Origin: Caulobacter sp. 17J80-11
Lineage (GTDB): Bacteria; Pseudomonadota; Alphaproteobacteria; Caulobacterales; Caulobacteraceae
Length of the DNA: 64,000 nucleotides
NCBI RefSeq assembly: GCF_014349105.1
Contig: NZ_JACSJI010000012.1
Location: 1-64,000, forward strand
Direction of reading: 5' to 3'
Position numbers and translations under genes: made by a program. Of the stretch, positions 57,766-64,000 are shown piece by piece. Each line of letters begins with the position of its first letter. Positions within the stretch are counted from its first letter, which is position 1. The notes beneath the pieces were generated by a model, which was not told the origin of the DNA, made no database searches, and worked only from the letters and a program-made list of their open reading frames with translations.

Positions 57766-57948
57766 TCTCCCCTTGAGGGAGAGGGAGGGCCCCGCGCACC
57801 GGAGCCCGCTGCCAGCGGGCGGAGGTCTGCGCGGGAGGGTGAGGGGTCGCACGGCGCTGGTTGCGAAACCCCTCATCCTCCCGCGCGGACCTTCGGCCCC
57901 AAGGGCCTCCGGTGCGCGGGGCCCTCCTTCTCCCTCAGGGGGAGAAGG
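57766..57948. repeat. Palindromic repeat element B, intergenic
   Basis: Outer arms TCTCCCCTTGAGGGAGAGG and CCTTCTCCCTCAGGGGGAGA, extended by GGGCCCCGCGCACCGGAG (left) and its complement (right). Inner arms around 57824-57845 and 57873-57890 include GAGGGGT/ACCCCTC. It fills the gap between the acyl-CoA ligase start and the dehydrogenase stop. No transposase. Same architecture as elements A and C. Confidence 0.85.
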
Positions 57949-57951
57949 CTC

Positions 57952-59091
57952 CTAGTAGCCGCCCAGCTTCGCCAGGCGGTCGGCGTGAAAGGCGTCGTCG
58001 CCGAACAGCTCCTGGGCGACGCGGACGCGCTTCATGAAGAAGCCGATGTCGAACTCGTCGGTCATGCCGACGCCGCCGTGCATCTGCACCGCCTCCTGCG
58101 CCGCGAGCGTCGCGGTGGTCCCGGCCCGGGCCTTGGCCACGGCCACGATCGGGGCGGCGGCGTCGAACTGTTCGTCCAGCGTCTGCAGCGCCTTCAGCAC
58201 GGCCGAGCGGGTGATCTCCAGCTCGGTGTAGAGGTGGGCGCAGCGGTGCTGCAGGGCCTGGAATTCGCCCACGGCCTTGCTGAACTGCTTGCGCTCCTTG
58301 AGGTAGGACAGCGTCCGCCCGAACGCCTCTTCCCCGGCGCCGGTCATCTCGGCGGCGACGGCCGCGCGGCCGACGTTGAGCACGCTTTCCAGCAGCCCCC
58401 ACCCGCCGTCGACCTCGCCCAGCACGGCGTCCGCGTCGACCTCGACATCAGCGAAGGCCAGGCGCGCGGCGTTGTGGCTGTCGACCATCTGGGTGCGCTC
58501 GGTCGCGACGCCGGCAGCCTTCGGATCGACCAGGAACAGGGTCAGGCCGTCGATCTCGCCGGGCGCGCCGGCCGTCCGGGCCGCCACGATCAGCCGGTCG
58601 GCGACGTGGCCGTCGACCACGAAGGTCTTGGTCCCGTTCAGCCGGAAGCCGTTGCCCGAGCGCTCGGCCCGCAGCTCGGTCTTGGCCGGCCCGTGCTTGG
58701 CGTGCTCGTCGACGGCCAGGGCGAACAGGCGCTCGCCGGCCACGATGGCCGGCAGGTGCTCGGCCTTGTGCGCTTCGGAGCCGCCGCGGACCAGGGCGGT
58801 CACCGCCAGCAGGGCCGTCGACAGGAACGGGGAGGGCGTCAGGTTGCGGCCGATCTCCTCCATCACCACCCCGGCCTCGACGTGGCCGAGGCCCAGGCCG
58901 CCGTGGGCCTCGGGCGTGAGGATCCCGGTGAAGCCCATCTCGGCGAAGCCCTTCCACAGCTCGCGCGAGAAGCCGTCGGCGTCGCGGCGGTCGCGCAGCG
59001 CGCGCAGCTGCGCCACCGGGCCGTTCTCGGCGAGGAAGCCGCGCGCGGTGTCGCGCAGCATGGTCTGTTCGTCGTTCAGCAGCAGCGGCAT
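57952..59091 (-). CDS. Acyl-CoA dehydrogenase (second of a pair)
   Basis: A 379-residue FAD enzyme of the acyl-CoA dehydrogenase fold: LNDEQTMLRDTARGFLAENG at the N-terminus, GFTGILTPEAHGGLGLG, RLNGTKTFVVDGHVADRL (middle beta domain), and QMHGGVGMTDEFDIGFFMKR at the C-terminus. It starts 4 bases after the stop of the other dehydrogenase; such adjacent pairs often encode two subunits of a heteromer in cholesterol and related degradation. The substrate is not known. Confidence 0.89.
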   Translation of the reverse strand: MPLLLNDEQTMLRDTARGFLAENGPVAQLRALRDRRDADGFSRELWKGFAEMGFTGILTPEAHGGLGLGHVEAGVVMEEIGRNLTPSPFLSTALLAVTALVRGGSEAHKAEHLPAIVAGERLFALAVDEHAKHGPAKTELRAERSGNGFRLNGTKTFVVDGHVADRLIVAARTAGAPGEIDGLTLFLVDPKAAGVATERTQMVDSHNAARLAFADVEVDADAVLGEVDGGWGLLESVLNVGRAAVAAEMTGAGEEAFGRTLSYLKERKQFSKAVGEFQALQHRCAHLYTELEITRSAVLKALQTLDEQFDAAAPIVAVAKARAGTTATLAAQEAVQMHGGVGMTDEFDIGFFMKRVRVAQELFGDDAFHADRLAKLGGY

Positions 59092-59095
59092 GGGA

Positions 59096-60277
59096 TCAGG
59101 CCCCCGGCAGGTCGAGGATGCGCTTGGCGATGATGTTGAGCTGGACCTCGCTGGTCCCGCCCTCGATGGAGTTGGCCTTGGTGCGCAGCCAGTCGCGCGC
59201 GGCGGCGCCGTCCTTCGAGCGCTCGCCCTCCCACTCAAGGGCGTCCGAGCCGCCGGCCGACATGAGCAGCTCGTGGCGGCGCTTGTTCAGCTCCGAGCCG
59301 TAGTACTTCAGTGCCGAGGCGAAGGCCGGGTTGCCCTGGCGCGCCTTGGCCATGTCGCCGGCCCGCTCCAGGGTCAGGCGGAAGGCGATGGCGTCGACCT
59401 CCAGCTGGGCGATCTTGGCGCGCAGCAGCGGATCGGCCAGTTGGCCGTTCTCGATCCCGACGCTCTCGGCCGCGACCAGGCCCAGCGGACGGTGGCCTGC
59501 GACCTCGCCCATGGCCCCGATCATCTCGCGCTCATGGCCCAGCAGGTATTTGGCCACGTCCCAGCCGCGGTTCAGCTCGCCGACCAGGTTGGCCTTGGGC
59601 ACCTTCACGTCGGTGAAGAAGGTCTCGCAGAAGGGCGACTTGCCCGAGATCAGGGTGATCGGCTTGGTCGTCACGCCCGGCGTCGTCATGTCGAACAGCA
59701 CGAAGCTGATGCCGAGGTGCTTGGGCGCGGAGAAGTCGGTGCGCACCAGGCAGAAGATCCAGTCGGCCTTGTCGGCGTAGGAGGTCCAGATCTTCTGGCC
59801 GTTGACCACCCAGTGGTCGCCGGCGTCGTCGGCGCGGGTCTGCAGCGAGGCCAGGTCGGAGCCGGCGTTCGGCTCGGAATAACCCTGGCACCAGCGGATC
59901 TCGCCGCGCGCGATCTTCGGCAGGTGCTCCTGCTTCTGTTCTTCGGTGCCGTACTTCAGCAGGGCCGGGCCCAGCATCCAGATGCCGAAGCTGGACAGGG
60001 GGAGGCGGGCGTTGATGCGGCCCATCTCCTGGCGCAGCACCTTGGCCTCCTCGCGCGACAAGCCGCCGCCGCCGTACTCGCGCGGCCATTCCGGCACGGT
60101 CCAGCCCTTGTCGGCCATGCGCTCCAGCCAGACGCGCTGGGCCTCGGACTGGAAGGTCCACTTGCGCCCGCCCCAGCAGGCGTCCTCGAAGCCCGAGGTC
60201 GGCTCGCGCATCTCGGCCGGGCAGTTCGCCTCCAGCCAGGCCCGCGTCTGCGCGCGGAAGGCGGTCAGGTCGGTCAT
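59096..60277 (-). CDS. Acyl-CoA dehydrogenase (first of a pair)
   Basis: A 393-residue acyl-CoA dehydrogenase: WTVPEWPREYGGGGLSREE, QGYSEPNAGSDLASLQTRA (FAD/acyl site), VNGQKIWTSYADKADWIF, and IEGGTSEVQLNIIAKRILD at the C-terminus. ATG 60277 overlaps the MDR stop by four bases. The pair is likely to form one enzyme. Confidence 0.9.
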   Translation of the reverse strand: MTDLTAFRAQTRAWLEANCPAEMREPTSGFEDACWGGRKWTFQSEAQRVWLERMADKGWTVPEWPREYGGGGLSREEAKVLRQEMGRINARLPLSSFGIWMLGPALLKYGTEEQKQEHLPKIARGEIRWCQGYSEPNAGSDLASLQTRADDAGDHWVVNGQKIWTSYADKADWIFCLVRTDFSAPKHLGISFVLFDMTTPGVTTKPITLISGKSPFCETFFTDVKVPKANLVGELNRGWDVAKYLLGHEREMIGAMGEVAGHRPLGLVAAESVGIENGQLADPLLRAKIAQLEVDAIAFRLTLERAGDMAKARQGNPAFASALKYYGSELNKRRHELLMSAGGSDALEWEGERSKDGAAARDWLRTKANSIEGGTSEVQLNIIAKRILDLPGA

Positions 60278-61281
60278 TGCGCCTCTCCCAGGGTCACCAC
60301 CAGCTTGCCCAGCGCCTCGCGCCGGGCCAGCCGCGCGATGGCCTCGCCGGCGCGGGCCAGCGGGAAGCGCTCGGAGATCTCCGGCTTGATCTTGCCGGCG
60401 GCGTAGAGCGCGAACAGCTCGCGCACGTTGGCGGCGTGGCGCTTGGGCTCGCGCGCGGCGAAGGCGCCCCAGAACACGCCCACCACCTGGCAGGCCTTAA
60501 GCAAGGTGAGGTTCAGCGGCAGCTTGGGGATGCCGGCCGGGAAGCCGACCACCAGGTGACGGCCCTCCCAGGCGATGGCCCGGAGCGCCGCTTCCGAATA
60601 GTCGCCGCCCACGGGGTCGTAGATCACGTCCGCGCCGTTCGGCCCGACCGCTTCCTTGAACAGGGCGCCCAGAGCCTTCCTGCCCGCGTCGTCGAACGGG
60701 CCGCGCGGATAGACCACCGCCGCGTCGGCGCCGTGCGCCTTGCAGAATTCGGCCTTCTCCTCGGAGGACACGGCGGCGATCACGCGCGCGCCCATGGCCT
60801 TGCCCAGCTCGATCGCCGCCAGGCCCACGCCGCCGGCCGCGCCCAGCACCAGCAGGGTTTCGCCGGCCGCAAGCTTGGCCCGGTCCTTCAGGGCGTGGTG
60901 CGAGGTGGCGTAGGTCAACAGGAAGGCCGCCGCCTCGTCGAACGGCACGCTGTCGGGGAAGGGGACGCAGGCTTCGGCCCGCACCACCATCTTCTCGGCC
61001 AGCCCGCCCCAGCCCGGCACGGCGATCACCCGCTGGCCGACGGACAGGCTCGTGACGCCTTCGCCCAGAGCCTCGACCGCGCCCGCGATCTCGCCGCCCG
61101 GCGCGAACGGGCGTTCGGGCCGGAACTGGTACTTGTCCTCGATGATCAGGGTGTCGGGGTAGTTGATCCCGCAGGCGCGTACGGCCACGACCACCTCGCC
61201 CTTGCCGGGCGTCGGATCGGGCAGGTCGGTCAGGACCAGGGTCTCGGGCCCGCCGGGGGCGGTGCTGAGCAGGGCTTTCAT
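60274..61281 (-). CDS. Quinone-oxidoreductase-type MDR family protein
   Basis: A 335-residue medium-chain dehydrogenase/reductase: VRACGINYPDTLIIEDKYQ, PFAPGGEIAGAVEALGEGV, Rossmann LVLGAAGGVGLAAIELGKAMG, and YDPVGGDYSEAALR. It has no zinc-ligand cysteine set, so it belongs to the zinc-free quinone-reductase group using NADPH. It may reduce an enoyl intermediate of the pathway. It lies 25 bases after the SDR stop and overlaps the dehydrogenase start. Confidence 0.88.
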   Translation of the reverse strand: MKALLSTAPGGPETLVLTDLPDPTPGKGEVVVAVRACGINYPDTLIIEDKYQFRPERPFAPGGEIAGAVEALGEGVTSLSVGQRVIAVPGWGGLAEKMVVRAEACVPFPDSVPFDEAAAFLLTYATSHHALKDRAKLAAGETLLVLGAAGGVGLAAIELGKAMGARVIAAVSSEEKAEFCKAHGADAAVVYPRGPFDDAGRKALGALFKEAVGPNGADVIYDPVGGDYSEAALRAIAWEGRHLVVGFPAGIPKLPLNLTLLKACQVVGVFWGAFAAREPKRHAANVRELFALYAAGKIKPEISERFPLARAGEAIARLARREALGKLVVTLGEAQ

Positions 61282-61306
61282 GCCGCTCTCCTGGGTTTGT
61301 GCGGGA

Positions 61307-62083
61307 TCAGAACTGCGCGCCGATGGTCACGCCGCCGTCGACCACGATCTTCTGGCCGGTCATGAAGGCGCCGGCCTTCGAGGCCAGGAACACCGCCGCG
61401 CCGGCGATCTCGTCCGGCTCGCCGATGCGGCCCAGCGGGGCGCCGCGGGTCACCTTCTTCAGGGTGTCGGGGTTCTCCCACAGGGCGCGGGCGAAGTCGG
61501 TGCGCACCAGGCCCGGCGCGATGCAGTTGACCCGGATGTTGTCGCGGCCCAGCTCGACGGCCAGGTTGCGGGCCAGCTGGAAGTCGGCCGCCTTGGAGAC
61601 GTTGTAGGCGCCGATGAAGGCGTCGCCGCGCAGACCGCCGATCGACGAGACGATAATGATCGCTCCGTCCTTGCGTTCGCGCATCTGCGGCGCGACCAGC
61701 TGCACCAGCCAGTTGTTGGCCAGCACGTTGTTCTCGAAGATCTTGCGGAAGGCGTCGTCCTCGATGTCGAGGATCGAGCCGTAGTGCGGGTTGGACGCCG
61801 CGTTGCAGACCAGCACGTCGATCATGCCGAAGGTCTGGACGGTGGTCTCGACCAGCCGCTGCAGGTCCTCCTTGGAGGAGATGTTGGCCGGGCAGGCGAG
61901 CGCCGTGCCCTCGCCGTACTTCGCGTCGATCTCGCGGGCGACCTCGTCGCAGGCGGCCGCCTTGCGCGAGGAGATCACCACCTTGGCCCCGTGTTCGGCC
62001 ATGCGCTCGGCGATGGCCTTGCCGATGCCGCGCGAGGAGCCGGTGATGACCGCGACTTTGCCGTTCAGGTCGAACAGGGACAT
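61307..62083 (-). CDS. Short-chain dehydrogenase/reductase
   Basis: A 258-residue classical SDR: TGSSRGIGKAIAERMAEHGA at ~15, NAAS (in place of NNAG) at ~90, IVSSIGGLRG with catalytic Ser, and YNVSKAAD with YxxxK. It starts the leftward catabolic operon (SDR, MDR, two dehydrogenases). ATG 62083 was chosen at the start of FDLNGKVAVITG. It is probably a 3-hydroxyacyl-CoA or alcohol dehydrogenase. Confidence 0.89.
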   Translation of the reverse strand: MSLFDLNGKVAVITGSSRGIGKAIAERMAEHGAKVVISSRKAAACDEVAREIDAKYGEGTALACPANISSKEDLQRLVETTVQTFGMIDVLVCNAASNPHYGSILDIEDDAFRKIFENNVLANNWLVQLVAPQMRERKDGAIIIVSSIGGLRGDAFIGAYNVSKAADFQLARNLAVELGRDNIRVNCIAPGLVRTDFARALWENPDTLKKVTRGAPLGRIGEPDEIAGAAVFLASKAGAFMTGQKIVVDGGVTIGAQF

Positions 62084-62254
62084 GGGGCGTCTTCTCCATA
62101 CCGCCCTTTTGGAGGGGGTTGACGCGAACCTTATCCGGGCGCGACTGAGTGGCAAGCCGGTTTTTCAAAAATGACCGGGCGCGGCGAAGCGACCCTTGCC
62201 ATGCAATGGAAATCGGCTCGATAGTGCCCGTACCGTAACTTTGGTGGATACGAG

Positions 62255-63166
62255 ATGACGATCCGATTCGACGGCCGCGTGGCCATCGTGACCGGGGCTG
62301 GGAACGGCCTGGGCCGCCAGCACGCCCTGGCGCTCGCCGCCCGCGGCGCGAAGGTGGTGGTGAACGACCTCGGAAGCGCCCGTGACGGCGCCGGCGCCAG
62401 CTCGGCGGCCGCGGAAGCGGTCGTCGAGGAGATCCGCGCGGCTGGCGGCGAGGCGATCGCCAACGGCGCCTCGGTCACCGACATGGCCGCGGTCGAGGCC
62501 ATGGTGCAGCAGGCGATGGACGCCTGGGGCCGGGTCGACATCCTGGTCAACAACGCCGGCGTCCTGCGCGACAAGACCTTCGCCAAGATGAGCGTCGAGG
62601 ACTTCCGCTTCGTCATGGACGTGCACCTGATGGGCGCGGTCCACTGCACCAAGGCGGTGTGGGAGATCATGCGGGCCCAGAACTACGGCCGCATCGTCAT
62701 GACCACCTCCTCTTCGGGCCTGTACGGCAACTTCGGCCAGTCCAACTACGGCGCGGCCAAGATGGCCCTGGTCGGCCTGATGCAGACCCTGTCGCTGGAA
62801 GGCGCCAAGAACGACATCCGGGTGAACTGCCTGGCCCCGACCGCCGCCACCCGCATGACCGAGGACCTGATGCCGCCGGAGGTGCTGGCCCTGCTGAAGC
62901 CGGAGACGGTGACGCCTGGCGTCATCCACCTGGTCAGCGAGAACGCGCCGACCCGAGCCATCCTGTGCGCCGGGGCCGGCTCTTTCGAGCGCGCCCACAT
63001 CGGCCTGACCCAGGGGATCTTCGTCGGCGACGTCGAGGACGCGGCCGAACAGGTCGCCGCCCGCTTCGAGGCGGTGTCCGACCGCACCGGCGACCTGGTG
63101 CCCGAAAGCGGCGCCGCCCAAGGCATGGTCGAGCTGACCAAGGCCAACCAGACCAAGGCTGCTTAG
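62255..63166 (+). CDS. SDR of the 3-hydroxyacyl-CoA dehydrogenase (MFE-2/HSD17B4-like) type
   Basis: A 303-residue SDR: TGAGNGLGRQHALALAARGA, VNDLGSARDGAGASSAAAE, NNAGVLRDKTFAKMSVEDF, MTTSSSGLYGNFGQSNYGAAK (Ser and YxxxK). The insert after the nucleotide-binding region and the GVLRDKTF motif are typical of multifunctional enzyme 2-like hydroxyacyl-CoA dehydrogenases. It diverges from the leftward SDR over a 171-base region and is followed, across repeat C, by the thiolase that would finish a beta-oxidation cycle. Confidence 0.88.
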   Translation: MTIRFDGRVAIVTGAGNGLGRQHALALAARGAKVVVNDLGSARDGAGASSAAAEAVVEEIRAAGGEAIANGASVTDMAAVEAMVQQAMDAWGRVDILVNNAGVLRDKTFAKMSVEDFRFVMDVHLMGAVHCTKAVWEIMRAQNYGRIVMTTSSSGLYGNFGQSNYGAAKMALVGLMQTLSLEGAKNDIRVNCLAPTAATRMTEDLMPPEVLALLKPETVTPGVIHLVSENAPTRAILCAGAGSFERAHIGLTQGIFVGDVEDAAEQVAARFEAVSDRTGDLVPESGAAQGMVELTKANQTKAA

Positions 63167-63175
63167 TGCTGATTT

Positions 63176-63342
63176 CCTTCTCCCCTTGCGGGAGAAGGTG
63201 GCCGGCGGAGCCGGCCGGATGAGGGGTGTCGGCGCCGCGATCTCAGATCCTCGCGCCGGGCATCCCACGACCGGCCCCCGTCGTGCCGACACCCCTCATC
63301 CGACGCGCTCCGCGCGCCACCTTCTCCCGCAAGGGGAGAAGG
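63176..63342. repeat. Palindromic repeat element C, intergenic
   Basis: Perfect 27-base terminal inverted repeats (63176-63202 and 63316-63342); each arm is itself a hairpin (CCTTCTCCCC/GGGAGAAGG). Inner inverted repeat CGGATGAGGGGTGTCGGC at about 63217-63234 pairs with 63284-63301. The element separates the hydroxyacyl-CoA dehydrogenase and thiolase genes. It is near-identical to element B at its ends. Confidence 0.87.
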
Positions 63343-63364
63343 GAAGAACTGAAGGACCTTCCGA

Positions 63365-64000
63365 ATGCGCGAAGCCGTCATCGTCTCCACCGCCCGCACG
63401 CCGATCGGCAAGGCCTATCGCGGCGCCTTCAACGACACCCAGGCCCAGGCCCTGGGCGGCCACGCCATCAAGCACGCGGTCCAGCGCGCCGGGATCGACC
63501 CGGCCGAGGTCGACGACGTGGTGATCGGGGCTGCCCTGCAGCAGGGCTCGACCGGCACCAACATCGGCCGCCAGGCGGCGCTGCGGGCCGGCCTGCCGGT
63601 GAGCGTGGCGGGCATGAGCCTGGACCGGCAGTGCGCCTCGGGCCTGATGGGCATCGCCACGGCCGCCAAGCAGATCACCGGCGACGGCATGACCGTCACC
63701 GTCGGCGGCGGGCTGGAGTCCATCTCCCTGGTGCAGAACCAGAACATGAACCTGTACCGCGGCAAGGACCCGGCGCTGGTGGCCATGGTCCCGGCCATCT
63801 ACATGGTCATGCTGGAGACCGCCGAGGTGGTCGCGGCCCGCTACGGCATCAGCCGCGAGGCCCAGGACGAATACGCCCTGCAGTCCCAGCAGCGCACCGC
63901 TCAGGCCCAGGCCGAAGGCCGGCTCGACGCCGAGATCGTGCCGATGACCACCACCATGCAGGTGGTCGACAAGGCCACCGGTCAGGCGAGCGCGCAGGAA
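63365..64000 (+). CDS. Acetyl-CoA acetyltransferase (thiolase), 3' truncated by the window end
   Basis: The first 212 codons of a thiolase: VSTARTPIGKAYRGAFNDTQ at the start, the active-site Cys in MSLDRQCASGLMGIA at ~90, and VGGGLESISLV after it. The C-terminal catalytic His and second Cys are outside the window. It would cleave the 3-ketoacyl-CoA made by the preceding SDR. ATG 63365 has AAGGACC upstream. It is open at 64000 with no stop. Confidence 0.92.
   Translation, partial: MREAVIVSTARTPIGKAYRGAFNDTQAQALGGHAIKHAVQRAGIDPAEVDDVVIGAALQQGSTGTNIGRQAALRAGLPVSVAGMSLDRQCASGLMGIATAAKQITGDGMTVTVGGGLESISLVQNQNMNLYRGKDPALVAMVPAIYMVMLETAEVVAARYGISREAQDEYALQSQQRTAQAQAEGRLDAEIVPMTTTMQVVDKATGQASAQE

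Noticed and set aside
57766-57948. CRISPR array or tandem repeats
   Set aside because: The three repeat elements are single palindromes with no regular spacers.

Overview
The window looks like a chromosomal segment of a GC-rich alphaproteobacterium, most probably of the family Caulobacteraceae (Caulobacter/Phenylobacterium type). The basis is the rRNA operon ending 5S–tRNA-fMet at the left edge, the many GTG starts with four-base stop/start overlaps, a 999-residue TonB-dependent receptor of the Xanthomonas/Caulobacter type, and GGAAC-N16/17-CGTT promoters typical of the alphaproteobacterial general stress sigma factor EcfG (SigT). The genus is an inference.

Layout. 1-232: end of an rRNA operon. 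0.6-7.6 kb: a LuxR-type regulator, a membrane regulator with BTAD and beta-propeller domains, a DUF4136 lipoprotein, a SYLF protein, a patatin-like lipoprotein and a monooxygenase-fold protein. 7.8-32.7 kb: a pectin/galacturonate utilisation island. It holds a hexuronate MFS transporter, an FAH-family hydratase, two tandem pectate lyases, GH43, a UxuB-type reductase, UxaA, a LacI regulator, UxaC, KduI, KduD, PEP carboxylase, a TonB-dependent receptor, KDG kinase and an exported DUF6807 protein. An unrelated ParD-like/methionine aminopeptidase pair sits inside it. Six copies of a palindrome, TGACACCGGTGTCA or close to it, lie at the promoters and are probably the operators of the LacI protein. 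Extracellular lyases cut pectate, the receptor imports oligomers, the MFS carrier imports uronates, UxaC/reductase/UxaA and KduI/KduD converge on 2-keto-3-deoxygluconate, and KdgK phosphorylates it. No KDPG aldolase is in the window.

32.8-52.1 kb: a glycan cluster of about 18 genes. Two tightly coupled divergent operons start near 46.4 kb. The leftward one carries an epimerase and four glycosyltransferases and has an exact EcfG-type promoter. The rightward one carries an actinobacterial-type inositol-phosphate synthase, a histidine phosphatase, a methyltransferase, a glycosidase that looks circularly permuted, and a phosphotransferase-like protein split by an in-frame palindromic repeat. Further left are more glycosyltransferases, a nucleotidyltransferase, a phosphomannomutase, a PIG-L deacetylase, an acetyltransferase and a DUF1003 membrane protein with its own exact EcfG-type promoter. 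I infer a stress-induced, possibly inositol-containing, glycoconjugate. This is the best candidate for an undescribed system here.

52.1-64 kb: small housekeeping or stress genes, then an acyl-CoA catabolic cluster: ligase, tandem TetR regulator, two acyl-CoA dehydrogenases, quinone-oxidoreductase-type MDR protein, two SDRs and a thiolase cut by the window end. It is interspersed with two roughly 170-180 bp palindromic repeats.
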